Under the pieces are notes generated by a model. It saw nothing but the letters and a program-made list of their open reading frames with translations. It did not search any database and had not been told where the DNA came from. DNA of 30,783 bases, taken from positions 1 through 30,783 of the forward strand of contig JAJZLX010000589.1 in NCBI GenBank assembly GCA_021850555.1, written 5' to 3'. Within the stretch, counting starts at the first letter, position 1; each line of letters begins with the position of its first letter. Source of the DNA: Pseudomonadota bacterium (GTDB lineage Bacteria > Pseudomonadota > Gammaproteobacteria > Steroidobacterales > Steroidobacteraceae). Made by a program: the position numbers and the translations under genes. Positions 7,484 to 15,286 of this stretch are shown piece after piece.

Positions 7484-7840
7484 ATGAAATCACTCATTGC
7501 GTTGATCGCACTGCTCGCGGCCGGATGCGAGTTTCCCGGGGAAGACACTGGCTCAGCGAGGCGCGGGAGGCATGAGCATGGGAGCCGCTCTTGTTCGGCT
7601 ATACGGCCCGACAACGGTCGATCGGGTGAGCGGCAGCTCGCTTCGGCCGAAAGAATCGCCCGCCGCAGGCGCAGGCTCCATGACATTGGCCTGCTCCTGA
7701 AAACCACGGGCGGGGAGGTATCGGTGTATCTGATACCGAGCTGGCTCATCGACCGTCAGGGCATGAAATTCGCGTCCGGCGACGTCATTGAAATCTCCTG
7801 CGCAAGCATGACTTTCGACGCAAAGCCCGCACTCAGGTAA
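7484..7840 (+). pseudogene. Small exported lipoprotein, frame-disrupted and truncated
   Basis: The frame opens with a signal peptide ending in a lipobox (MKSLIALIALLAAGC). About residue 25 the reading becomes nonsense, while another frame (7572-7697) gives ALVRLYGPTTVDRVSGS and SPAAGAGSM. The first frame then resumes as LLLKTTGGEVSVYLIPSW, then DRQGMKFASGDVIEI and SMTFDAKPAL. Pieced together this matches a family of about 110-150-residue periplasmic proteins with Y-x-P-x-T-V-x-x-V-x-G, then LGP-x-W, DRQG and FDGKPA motifs, often labelled DNA-binding without proof. Two compensating frameshifts are needed. The C-terminus stops exactly at the IS66-type repeat beginning at 7837, whose GTAA supplies the stop codon, so about 25 residues appear lost by insertion or rearrangement. 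Confidence 0.6.
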
Positions 7841-7868
7841 GCATTCCGGCAACCCCGTCCCTGCATGC
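7837..7868 (+). repeat. IS66-type terminal inverted repeat, left copy
   Basis: The 32-bp sequence begins GTAAGCATTCCGGCAACCCC. It matches the reverse complement of 15287-15318 at 29 of 32 positions. IS66-family ends characteristically begin 5'-GTAA. It points rightward and truncates the lipoprotein pseudogene at its outer edge. Confidence 0.7.
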
Positions 7869-8567
7869 GTCAGCACCCCGGCACCCCGGCACATGAGGGC
7901 GATCTCGCCGCCGTGTTCTCCGTGAGTGCAAACGAGTTCATGGGAACGGCCAACGGCGCGATGGCGACGCTATGTCGAAAAAAAAAGATTGGCCGCTGGT
8001 CGACGCAACGACGACGCGAGTCAAGGTTCTCGCAAGAGACAGCAACCGGGGCGGGCCGCCGAGCCTATGATTAATTTGTGGGGTGCGCCGGGAGACCGGC
8101 AAGGAGTAGGTGGTGCAAGTCCACCGCGATGAAGACGTAGCGAGTCGCATCGGCCCCGAGTCATGCGCAGGCCCCCGTGAGGGGGTCGGCGAAGCGTTGA
8201 CAGGGGAACGGGCAGGCCAGCCATTGAGCCGCGAAAGTAATACGATCAGGGCGCCGACACTGTCCCACTGGCGGAAGGCAATACGAACGGCTGCGATAGC
8301 GCGAGTCGCCGCTCGGCCCTGCGTGGTCATAGAACCTGGCATGCACGAAAGCTCTTTGCACGGGAACCGGGAGATCTCTGGCTTGGCCACCTTGCCCCTG
8401 GGGATGGTCCGCATCGGGAAGGCGAGGAGCCATAGCCGATGATGCACGAGCCGGAGAAGTCAGACCTCTCCGAAGTAGCGGGGAAGCCGACGAACGCCTG
8501 CGGACGATCGCGGGCGGAGCCGGTGGAGCGAAGGGAGGGGGCCGAGGGGAACACGGGCGAGACCAGC

Positions 8568-9965
8568 ATGCACCGGACTCCGCGCCGGGCAAGCATGTTT
8601 CCTGGACTTGACCGTGTACGAGAGCGAGCAAAGCGAGAGAAGAAGGAGCGGTTCACCGCTCTGCTCCACCATGTTGACGTCGATCTGCTGCGAGCAGCCT
8701 TTTCCTGGCTCAAGCGGGATGCGGCTCCGGGCGTGGATGGGCTGACATGGCGGGAGTACGAGCAGAACCTTGAAGTTCGACTTGTGGATTTGCATGCGCG
8801 CGTACATCGCGGTGCCTATCGGGCATTGCCCTCGCGGCGGAAATTCATTCCCAAGGGGGAGGGATATCGGCCGTTGGGGGTGGCGGCGCTGGAGGACAAG
8901 ATCGTCCAGCGGGCTGTGGTCGAAGTGCTCAACGCGATCTATGAGGCGGACTTTCTGGGGTTCTCGTACGGGTTTCGACCTGGGCGTAGCCAGCACGATG
9001 CGCTGGATGCACTCGCCTTTGGGATCACCCGCACAAAGGTGGACTACATTCTGGATTGCGATGTGCGGTCGTTCTTCGATTCGGTCAGTCACGAGTGGCT
9101 CGTCCGTTTCCTGGAGCATCGCATTGGTGATCCGCGCGTGATTCGCCTGATACGCAAGTGGCTGAAGGCCGGAGTGATGGCGGACGGGAAGTGGGCAGAG
9201 ACGGAGATCGGGACTCCTCAGGGGTCGGTGATCTCGCCCTTGCTCGCCAACGTGTATCTGCACTACTCCTTCGACTTGTGGGCCGAGCGGTGGCGACACC
9301 GCGAAGCACGTGGTCACGTCATCTACGTGCGATACGCCGACGATATCCTCGCCGGTTTTGAGCATGAGGAGGACGCCCAGCGGTTTCTGGCGGAGCTTCG
9401 TGCGCGGATGGAAGAGTTTGGGCTTGCACTGCATCCGGACAAGACGCGCCTGATCGAGTTTGGCAGCAATGCTGCGCAAGATCGTTCACTTCGCGGCTTG
9501 GGTAAACCGGAGACGTTCGACTTCCTGGGCTTCACGCACTACTGCAGCCGCAGCCGGCGTGGGTTCTTCCAGCTCAAGCGGAAAACCCGGCGGGATCGGT
9601 TGCGGGCCAAGCTGAAGTCTCTCAAGATCGAACTGCGGCGGCGCAAGCACGAACCGATCCCGGAGCAGGGTCGCTGGTTGGCACAGGTGGTACGCGGATA
9701 CTTCGCCTACCACGCCGTTCCGACCAACTTCAGGTGTCTCAGCGCATTCCGATATCATCTCGGGTCCATTTGGTTGCGTGCCCTGCGGGCTCGCAGTCAG
9801 AAGGACCGCATGACCTGGGTGCATCTGCAGAAACTGATGACCGATTTCGTGCCGTCCCCACGCATTCTTCATCCTTGGCCCGAGACTCGCTTTCTCGTCA
9901 AGCACCCAAGGTGGAAGCCGAGTGCCCGAATGGGGCCCGCTCGGTTTTGTGCGGGGGGCATGTAG
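8568..9965 (+). CDS. ltrA: Group II intron reverse transcriptase/maturase
   Basis: A 465-residue intron-encoded protein that promotes splicing and retrohoming. The reverse transcriptase blocks are intact: APGVDGLTW, PLGVAALEDKIVQRAV, FLGFSYGFRPGRSQHDAL, DYILDCDVRSFFDSV, GTPQGSVISPLLANVYLHY, the catalytic YVRYADD, and LHPDKTRLIEFG. The maturase (X) domain follows with ETFDFLGFTHYC and PEQGRWLAQVVRGYFAYH. No HNH endonuclease domain follows; the protein ends in RWKPSARMGPARFCAGG, which is encoded by intron domain V, as in many proteobacterial endonuclease-lacking introns. The start at 8568 is favoured, since upstream codons from 8439 lie in intron RNA and look non-coding. The key YADD residues indicate potential activity. 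Confidence 0.92.
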   Translation: MHRTPRRASMFPGLDRVRERAKREKKERFTALLHHVDVDLLRAAFSWLKRDAAPGVDGLTWREYEQNLEVRLVDLHARVHRGAYRALPSRRKFIPKGEGYRPLGVAALEDKIVQRAVVEVLNAIYEADFLGFSYGFRPGRSQHDALDALAFGITRTKVDYILDCDVRSFFDSVSHEWLVRFLEHRIGDPRVIRLIRKWLKAGVMADGKWAETEIGTPQGSVISPLLANVYLHYSFDLWAERWRHREARGHVIYVRYADDILAGFEHEEDAQRFLAELRARMEEFGLALHPDKTRLIEFGSNAAQDRSLRGLGKPETFDFLGFTHYCSRSRRGFFQLKRKTRRDRLRAKLKSLKIELRRRKHEPIPEQGRWLAQVVRGYFAYHAVPTNFRCLSAFRYHLGSIWLRALRARSQKDRMTWVHLQKLMTDFVPSPRILHPWPETRFLVKHPRWKPSARMGPARFCAGGM

Positions 9966-10878
9966 CAATGCGTGTCCCTACCGCGATTACTTGCACTTGA
10001 AGAGCTGATGCGGCGACCTCGGTAACTGTGATCATGCCGGCGGATGCTGGACGGAGTTCAAGACCGACGTGGAGCACCTCTCGCACTGGGAGAGGGTGGC
10101 TGTGGGGACTGATCTCCGCGCGTGCAGAGCTGACGTCGAATGCCGGCGACTCAGGTTTGACGGCGCGAAGGGCGAGGAATGCTGCGCCCATTGTTGTGCG
10201 CCACCCGATCCATTCATCCAGGGGTGCCATGAAACGCGCGAATGTGATGAGACGGGGATAGTAGATGGCACCCCGCATGACCTCGACGGTAAGGCCAGCT
10301 TCGCCAGCAAGTGCGCTAAGCTCAGGCGCGGTGCGAAATCGCGCCTTGCGCCAAGTCGGCGAGCCCAACCATCCGCGAATCCGACGTGCGGCTGCCCAAG
10401 TGCTCCATTTCCCGAGCTCACCAATCACCAGCCGACCACCGGGCCGAAGCACGCGGGCCATTTCCCGGAAAATGCCAGCGGCGTCTTCCGTAAAGCACAG
10501 AATGGTCACGGCTACCACGACATCGAACTCGCTATCCGGAAAAGGCAGTTGCTCTGCTCTCGCGCGCGTGAAGGCAATGTCAGCATTCTGACCCCGAGCA
10601 CGTGTTCGCGCGGCATCAATCATGGCCTGTGAGGCATCGATTCCTGAAACCTGGGCGTGACGCTTCCAAAGCGTAACAGAGAGGTCGCCATCGCCACAGC
10701 CGACATCGAGCACGTCGAGGTCTGCAATGTCTCCCAGCAGCTCGAGAATGAGCTCGCGCTCGATCCGATCGGTGAGAGCGCCAATTCGGGACGCCCGCCA
10801 GCCGGCGTAAACCAGTGGCCAGTCCTCTGGTGCGGCGCCTTTCAGCTGAGCGGTCTTGAACGTCGGTTCGCGCGCCAT
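9898..10878 (-). CDS. SAM-dependent methyltransferase with a read-through tail
   Basis: A class I (UbiE/BioC-like) methyltransferase. Motif I is LDVLDVGCGDGDLSVTLW, followed by VSGIDASQAMIDAAR, the acidic motif LPFPDSEFDVVVAVTIL and the VLRPGGRLVIGELGKWS loop. The natural enzyme should be about 245 residues, ending near ALRAVKPESP (about 10130). No stop occurs there, and the frame runs on through a hairpin, a 15-codon stretch and antisense intron domains V/VI, giving an 80-residue tail that is surely not native. The ATG at 10878 was preferred to 11076, since the longer frame overlaps a better small gene. It is the last member of the metal-transport run. Substrate unknown. Confidence 0.7.
   Translation of the reverse strand: MAREPTFKTAQLKGAAPEDWPLVYAGWRASRIGALTDRIERELILELLGDIADLDVLDVGCGDGDLSVTLWKRHAQVSGIDASQAMIDAARTRARGQNADIAFTRARAEQLPFPDSEFDVVVAVTILCFTEDAAGIFREMARVLRPGGRLVIGELGKWSTWAAARRIRGWLGSPTWRKARFRTAPELSALAGEAGLTVEVMRGAIYYPRLITFARFMAPLDEWIGWRTTMGAAFLALRAVKPESPAFDVSSARAEISPHSHPLPVREVLHVGLELRPASAGMITVTEVAASALQVQVIAVGTRIATCPPHKTERAPFGHSASTLGA
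9914..9948 (+). ncRNA. Group II intron domain V (catalytic hairpin)
   Basis: The lower helix pairs GAAGCCGAG (9914-9922) with CTCGGTTTT (9940-9948), using G-U pairs at the base, and holds the AGC catalytic triad at 9916-9918. The upper stem GCCC/GGGC closes a 5-nt loop, with unpaired bases including CG before the 3' strand. The upper part has one mismatch compared with textbook domain V, so it may be mildly degenerate. Confidence 0.65.
10075..10098. repeat. Short palindrome, terminator- or REP-like
   Basis: CCTCTC (10077-10082) pairs with GAGAGG (10090-10095) across a 7-nt loop, with partial CA/TG extension. CCTCTCCC/GGGAGAGG-type palindromes are frequent intergenic elements in high-GC proteobacteria. 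It lies about where the methyltransferase should end, so it may once have marked the gene's 3' end. Confidence 0.4.
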
Positions 10879-10886
10879 GGAACGGG

Positions 10887-11042
10887 TCAGGAGCGCTCCC
10901 CGAAATGAGACCATTCCTCCGACGCGAGGCCGAATGGCCGGCCGCGAAGATCGAGCACCGCGATCCCAGCGCTGGCGACAGGATGGCGTTTCGCCATGCG
11001 ACCGATCGGTTTGATCGCGATACTGAGGGCCGAATACATCAT
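10887..11042 (-). CDS. Small hypothetical protein, 51 aa, between transporter and methyltransferase
   Basis: A short frame from ATG at 11042 to TGA at 10887 gives a 51-residue basic protein that opens MMYSALSIAIKPIGRMAKR and contains AGIAVLDLRGRPFGLASEEW. AGGA sits six or seven bases before the start. The gene begins 20 bp after the permease stop and ends 8 bp before the methyltransferase ATG, which is normal operon spacing. The N-terminal part is mildly amphipathic, with no clear transmembrane helix. I do not recognise a family. The alternative reading, an N-terminal extension of the methyltransferase in another frame, is richer in Arg and Ser and looks like a shadow. Confidence 0.5.
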   Translation of the reverse strand: MMYSALSIAIKPIGRMAKRHPVASAGIAVLDLRGRPFGLASEEWSHFGERS

Positions 11043-11062
11043 CTGATGTCCTGGTAGCCTCT

Positions 11063-11956
11063 TCAATCCGATTCACGCTTTTTCTGCCTTAATGCCGGAT
11101 ACGGTACATCGGTCCGCAACCGGCCAAATGCAATGCCGAACCTGCGGCATATGGCTTGCACAAGCAGTGAAAGGAAATACACTGATCCGGCGAGCAGAAT
11201 TATTGTGGCTCCAGAGGGAAGATTCGTCTCGAAGGATACGCCCAAGCCGATGATGCTGAGGACCGCGCCGAGCATGCAGGCAGCGACCATCATTCCCGCT
11301 ATGGACCGTATGAACTGACGTACTGTCGCGGCCGGAAGCGTAAAGAGCGCGATGACGAGAATCAGCCCAACGACCTGGACCAGGGACACGACCGTTACGG
11401 CCACCATGCACAGAAGGAGCAGATAGAAGCCTGAGACGTTTACCCCGCGGACGCGAGCAAATTCCTCGTCGAAGCATACGGCCAAAAACTGTTTACGAAA
11501 GAGCACAACTAGGGTGACGACGGCGGCATCGAGAACGGCGGTAACGATGAGATCCAGGCGTGTGACCATCAGGACATTCCCGAAGAGATAGCTCATGAGG
11601 TCGAGCGCGTAGCCTGGTGTTCGCGAGATAAAGAGCACTCCGACCGCCATACCAACGGCCCAAAGGGCTCCGATGATCACATCCTCCTGTTCCTTCCAGC
11701 GCAAGCTGACTCCACCAATGATGATGGCCGACAGAACCGCCGCGGCCATGGCTCCGAGCAGTGGATCGCGCCCCAGGAAGTACGAGATGCCCATTCCGCC
11801 GAGGATGGTGTGGGCGATGCCGCCGGCCATATAGCCGATGCGCTTGACCACTACGTAGGTGCCGATGATACCGCAGGACAAACTCGCCAACAGCGCGGCA
11901 AGCAGTGCCTTTTGCAGGAAGCCGTAGGCTGCCAGTGCGTGCATGAACCCGCTCAT
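11063..11956 (-). CDS. Metal ABC transporter permease, ZnuB/ABC-3 family
   Basis: A 297-residue polytopic inner-membrane protein, with about eight hydrophobic helices and no signal peptide. Family features include GTYVVVKRIGYMAGGIAHT near the N-terminus, LRWKEQEDVIIGALWAVGMA, FDEEFARVRGVNV in the ATPase-facing loop, and VQVVGLILVIALFTLPAA. It forms the channel for a divalent cation, Zn or Mn most likely. The ATG at 11956 overlaps the ATPase stop (ATGA), fixing the start; the longer frame upstream is the ATPase gene's shadow. Confidence 0.88.
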   Translation of the reverse strand: MSGFMHALAAYGFLQKALLAALLASLSCGIIGTYVVVKRIGYMAGGIAHTILGGMGISYFLGRDPLLGAMAAAVLSAIIIGGVSLRWKEQEDVIIGALWAVGMAVGVLFISRTPGYALDLMSYLFGNVLMVTRLDLIVTAVLDAAVVTLVVLFRKQFLAVCFDEEFARVRGVNVSGFYLLLLCMVAVTVVSLVQVVGLILVIALFTLPAATVRQFIRSIAGMMVAACMLGAVLSIIGLGVSFETNLPSGATIILLAGSVYFLSLLVQAICRRFGIAFGRLRTDVPYPALRQKKRESD

Positions 11957-12699
11957 GGGCGAGCACCCGATTCTGCAGCCTCGTGCCGCACCATGCGCAT
12001 GGGTCGGCCATAGAGGTCGGCGATGACCTCTCCGGTGATTTCCGATGCCGTGTGGCATATCAGGGTGCGGTTGAGGCAGGCGACGCGTGTGACGTATTGC
12101 GAAACGAAGCCGATATCGTGCGATACCACGATCACGGTGGCGTGCTGGCTGACATCCTTCAGAAGCTTGAAGATGTCCATCTCGTGCCGCAGGTCCACAT
12201 TGGCTGTCGGCTCATCCAGCACGAGAATTTCGGGGTTCGCTACGAGCGCCCTTGCGATCAGCACCCGTTGTAGCTCGCCTCCCGAGAGCGCGACGAGCGG
12301 CCGTCTGCGGAATTCCAGCACTTCGGTCTCGGCCATCGCGCATCGGGCCGCGTCGCGATCTCGCTGACGATATCCTCCGAGCGCCGGTGCGAGGCCAAGC
12401 CGTCCGAGGATCACCGCCTCCTCGACGGTAATCGGAAAATCCCGCCTGAATGCGGCGAACTGCGTCACGTAGCCTATCAGTCTTCTTTTTTCGGCAGGTC
12501 GGCCGCCCAACACGACCACTCTTCCGGAATTCGGTTCCAGAAGACCAAGGATCAGCTTGAGAAGGGTCGTCTTTCCACCTCCATTAGGTCCGACGACGCC
12601 GAAGAACTCTCCTTTTTCGATGGACAGATCGATGCTTTGCAGGATTTGTGGTCCGTCATAGACGAACGAGACGTCGTGCAGCTCGATTACCGGGCTCAT
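11953..12699 (-). CDS. Metal ABC transporter ATPase, ZnuC-like
   Basis: A 248-residue ABC ATPase that powers import by the adjacent permease. Walker A is GPNGGGKTT, the Q-loop region YVTQFAAFRRDFPITVEEAV, the signature LSGGELQRV, Walker B ILVLDEPTANVD and the switch VIVVSHD. In the Q-loop the FPITV motif is characteristic of the zinc/manganese (cluster A-I) subfamily. It overlaps both neighbours by 4 bp, so the three genes are one transcript and translationally coupled. No Zur box was identified. Confidence 0.9.
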   Translation of the reverse strand: MSPVIELHDVSFVYDGPQILQSIDLSIEKGEFFGVVGPNGGGKTTLLKLILGLLEPNSGRVVVLGGRPAEKRRLIGYVTQFAAFRRDFPITVEEAVILGRLGLAPALGGYRQRDRDAARCAMAETEVLEFRRRPLVALSGGELQRVLIARALVANPEILVLDEPTANVDLRHEMDIFKLLKDVSQHATVIVVSHDIGFVSQYVTRVACLNRTLICHTASEITGEVIADLYGRPMRMVRHEAAESGARP

Positions 12700-13556
12700 T
12701 TCGTTCCCGCACTTGCGGAAAATGCTGCGGCGACCCTCCGCATATTCCGCAGGTAGTCTTCGGCAAGAGGGTCGATCACGACTACACGTCCGCCAATCTC
12801 GCGCGCCACCATCTCGGCACTGCTCCTGCTGAACTGCGGCTCGACGAAAACCACTCTGATCCTGAGCCGCTTGGCTTCCTCGATCAGCCGCAACAGCGTG
12901 CGCGGCCCGGGCTCCTTACCCTCGACTTCGATCGGGATCTGCTTCAGGCCATATGTGTCGGCGAAGTAGCCCCAGGCGGGATGAAAGGTGATAAACGCCT
13001 TCTCCTTCAGACGTGAGACCCGGTCGTGGATCTCCAGGTTCAGCGTGTCCAGTTGAGCGGCGAAAGCTGCATAGTTGCTTGCAAATTCACTCCGGTGTGC
13101 CGGGTCGAGCTCGGTGAGTACGTCCCGAATCCGCTCGCACATCCGCTTGACCAACGGGGGACTGAGCCAGAGATGCGGGTCGGGCAGTCCTCCCGCGCCT
13201 GCCGTTCCTTGTGGGCCGATGTGGTTGAGTGGTCGTTTCACGATACCCTGAGCCAGATCGGCAACGAGCATCCGCGGATTCGCCGCCTGGATCTTCGCCG
13301 CCCAGACGGTCTCGAAGGGCACGCCGATGCGGAAATAGACCCGCGCGCGCGATAAGGCGACCATCTGCCTCGGCGTCGGCTCATAGGTCTCCGGCTCCTG
13401 GCCGGGTCCCACCAAGACGGAAACGTCTACTTGCGCGCCACCCACCCGGTCGACAAAGTATTTCTCGGGCAAAATACTGACAAAGACCGAGATCGGGTGC
13501 GAAACTGCCGGGCCGGCGAATGCCACGAGAAGGAGAGCGAGCGTCCAGCTCCGCAT
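12696..13556 (-). CDS. Metal-binding substrate-binding protein, ZnuA-like
   Basis: A 286-residue cluster A-I binding protein exported by an N-terminal signal peptide (MRSWTLALLLVAFAGPAVS). It contains FVSILPEKYFVDRVGG, GPGQEPETYEP, PDPHLWLSP (His128), TFHPAWGYFAD (His192) and VIDPLAEDY (Asp262). Family members normally have a first metal ligand His in an N-P-H-x-Y-E-P motif; here that residue is Glu (position 56). The acidic/His-rich loop of true ZnuA is absent. This ligand set resembles Mn- or other-metal binders more than ZnuA, so the metal is uncertain. The ATG at 13556 is the start that gives a proper signal peptide. The gene heads the minus-strand operon. Confidence 0.85.
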   Translation of the reverse strand: MRSWTLALLLVAFAGPAVSHPISVFVSILPEKYFVDRVGGAQVDVSVLVGPGQEPETYEPTPRQMVALSRARVYFRIGVPFETVWAAKIQAANPRMLVADLAQGIVKRPLNHIGPQGTAGAGGLPDPHLWLSPPLVKRMCERIRDVLTELDPAHRSEFASNYAAFAAQLDTLNLEIHDRVSRLKEKAFITFHPAWGYFADTYGLKQIPIEVEGKEPGPRTLLRLIEEAKRLRIRVVFVEPQFSRSSAEMVAREIGGRVVVIDPLAEDYLRNMRRVAAAFSASAGTK

Positions 13557-13626
13557 GACGCTCGAATGGCGGCGGGACCTGCCCGCCAGAGCGATGGCTT
13601 GTGACACGCCTGCCACCTCGCGCTGC

Positions 13627-14097
13627 TCAGGTTACGAGCGTGCTTCTCATCATCCAGAGCTGCTTCTCGTGATATGTAAGCCGATCGGTCAGCAGGCCCA
13701 CGGTGGCGTCATCACCGGCGTTCTGTGCAGCCAGTAGCCCAACCCGGATATCCTCGATCACGGTCTCGTTGTCAGTGATCGGCTGGCGAAGCATGTCGTC
13801 GCATTTCGGGATCGCTTCAGTTTCATTCACCCGGGCGAGCGCCTTGAACTTTGTGCAGGTACCGGGCGCGTATCGCCCCAGCGCACGGATCCGCTCGGCG
13901 ATGTCGTCGACGGAGTGCCACAGTGCCTGGTATTCCTCCTCGAACATCTGATGGAGGCCTCGAAAGTCGGAACCTTCGACGTTCCAGTGAAAATTGTGTG
14001 TCTTGAGGTAGAGGAGGTAGGTGTCGGCCAGCACCCTTGACAGTGCATTCGCGCAATCCGCCTTTGGGTCATGCGTCGGATTGGGAATGGCAACCAT
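13627..14097 (-). CDS. dps: Dps, DNA-protecting mini-ferritin, 156 aa
   Basis: A Dps/ferritin-like protein that assembles into a 12-subunit shell, stores iron and consumes hydrogen peroxide. The inter-subunit ferroxidase site is clear: KTHNFHWNVEG, then FRGLHQMFEEEYQALWHSVDDIAERIRALG with the His, Asp and Glu ligands. The C-terminal helix contains LTYHEKQLWMMRS. The ATG at 14097 is set by AAGGAG eight bases upstream; the longer reading frame is spurious. It lies just upstream of the transporter operon on the same strand, with a 70-bp gap that probably holds the transporter promoter. Confidence 0.93.
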   Translation of the reverse strand: MVAIPNPTHDPKADCANALSRVLADTYLLYLKTHNFHWNVEGSDFRGLHQMFEEEYQALWHSVDDIAERIRALGRYAPGTCTKFKALARVNETEAIPKCDDMLRQPITDNETVIEDIRVGLLAAQNAGDDATVGLLTDRLTYHEKQLWMMRSTLVT

Positions 14098-14336
14098 AAT
14101 GATACTCCTTATGCAGGATAACGAGTTGCTGGTCGCTGGCTTGCATACAGGGTATGCACCCCATGGGACGAATGAATCCGTGCAAGTACGCACTGGCTTC
14201 GTGGGATCGACACGGGGAGGCCTCCGCAACCGGAAGCGTTGCATTAGAGCGGCAGGTGGTACAACTGCGGATGCGCATGCCGCAATCGTCTCTCTATTCT
14301 CTCGAGCTGCTAGGCTACCTGCTTGCAAGGGATCAG

Positions 14337-14849
14337 ATGAAGCGCCTCTGCTTTCTGTCACCCGACGTGGAGCATACCCGCAGGGCTGTGGCTGCACTGC
14401 GCGGTGCAGGCGCGGGTGACTCGAACCTCATGGTCATCGCCCGACATGACATCCCGCTCGAGGATTTGCCATCCGCAGGAATCGATGCCACGGACGCCAT
14501 ACCCGGCTTCGAGCGCGGACTTGCCGTGGGCGGGGTAATTGGGGCGATTGCTGGGATCGCAGTGCTCAGCATCGAGGAACTGGGCGCCGCACTCGGTGGC
14601 GCCGCCATTCCCCTGTTCGCCCTGTTCGGCGCGAGTGTGAGCGGATTCATGTCGCTCCTGGGCGGCGCGTCCTTGCCCAGCTCAAGGCTGCACGAGTTCC
14701 AAGATGCGATCGAGCGTCAGGGAAAAGTCCTCGTCATGGTTGATGCGGAGGAGGCGCGGGTCAAGGAATTTCGGAATCTCGTGAAGGCCGCGAGTCCGGA
14801 GACTGAGTGCGTCGGCTTCGAACCGCATGCGCCGGTTATTCCGCCGTGA
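14337..14849 (+). CDS. DUF1269-type membrane-associated protein, 170 aa
   Basis: The protein opens MKRLCFLSPDVEHTRRAV and continues VIARHDIPLEDLP, matching the DUF1269 N-terminal domain. A central hydrophobic Gly/Ala-rich stretch (GGVIGAIAGIAVL, then LGGAAIPLFALFGASVSGF) would form two membrane segments of glycine-zipper type, and a soluble C-terminal domain carries VLVMVDAEEARVKEF. Function is unknown; relatives occur with stress genes. The ATG at 14337 was chosen because AAGG precedes it and the family begins here. It is divergent from dps and upstream of a 99-residue gene on the same strand. Confidence 0.75.
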   Translation: MKRLCFLSPDVEHTRRAVAALRGAGAGDSNLMVIARHDIPLEDLPSAGIDATDAIPGFERGLAVGGVIGAIAGIAVLSIEELGAALGGAAIPLFALFGASVSGFMSLLGGASLPSSRLHEFQDAIERQGKVLVMVDAEEARVKEFRNLVKAASPETECVGFEPHAPVIPP

Positions 14850-14918
14850 GCGACATCGCCATCCAATCGCACGCGAGACGTCGTGAAACAGTCTGGGACT
14901 GGAACTGAGGTAATCGCC

Positions 14919-15218
14919 ATGACTGACCGGAGCACTCACTCCCCCGAACGCATCGAGCACGCGCTGCTTGTTCCGAGTTCCACCTTCTCTTCCCCGCGTG
15001 AAGTCCTCGAGAGCACCGAGCTGTCAACCAGTCAAAAGATCGAGGTTCTGCGTCGGTGGGCGTATGACGCAGCTGAGGTGGCTGTGGCTCTCGAGGAGGG
15101 CATGCCAAACGGCGACGAGGACCTCCAAAGACAGGTGCTGCTCGCGCTGGAGGAACTGCGGGCCAGGATCGACGCGGAGCGTGCTGGCCCGACAAAGCAG
15201 CACGGCTTTCCGGATTGA
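14919..15218 (+). CDS. Small conserved hypothetical protein, 99 aa
   Basis: A soluble, acidic, helical protein: ALLVPSSTFSSPREVL, then LSTSQKIEVLRRWAYDAAEV, VALEEGMPN and LQRQVLLALEEL. The order (P-S-x-x-F-x-x-P-x-E-V-L, then K-I-x-x-L-x-x-W-x-x-D-A, then E-E-G-M) is one I recall from small proteobacterial proteins without known function. GAGG sits nine bases upstream of the ATG at 14919; the 14883 start has no such site. It follows the DUF1269 gene by 69 bp and is probably cotranscribed with it. Confidence 0.7.
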   Translation: MTDRSTHSPERIEHALLVPSSTFSSPREVLESTELSTSQKIEVLRRWAYDAAEVAVALEEGMPNGDEDLQRQVLLALEELRARIDAERAGPTKQHGFPD

Positions 15219-15286
15219 CAGGAGCCGGATGGACTCGATTCGGTGCAGGTCTCGACTTCCCCGTCCTACGCGCGGTACGTGGCCGT

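Larger units (their letters stand above)
8083..9990 (+). mobile_element. Group II intron, apparently full length
   Basis: The 5' end reads GTGCGCCGGG, a group II consensus start (GUGYG), followed by a domain I-type segment with GGTGGTGCAAGTCCACC (8110-8126). A maturase ORF occupies 8568-9965. Domain V lies at 9914-9948 and overlaps the ORF's last codons. A domain VI-like stem-loop then spans roughly 9950-9985, with a bulged A in CCCTACCGCG as candidate branch point, and the intron would end near GATTAC (9990). The exon bases GTGGG (8078-8082) can pair with CCCAC at 8264-8268, a possible IBS1/EBS1 contact. Boundaries are inferred to within a few bases. The intron sits close to, and antisense to, the methyltransferase 3' end. 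Confidence 0.8.

Noticed and set aside
7865..8132. Two short plus-strand frames before the intron
   Set aside because: No recognisable motifs, and they run into the intron's 5' end; probably not genes.
8460..9479. A 339-residue minus-strand frame
   Set aside because: Antisense to the intron maturase, which has all reverse transcriptase motifs.
14154..14336. N-terminal extension of the DUF1269 gene
   Set aside because: The 61-residue extension has no family match; the family starts at the later ATG with a ribosome site.
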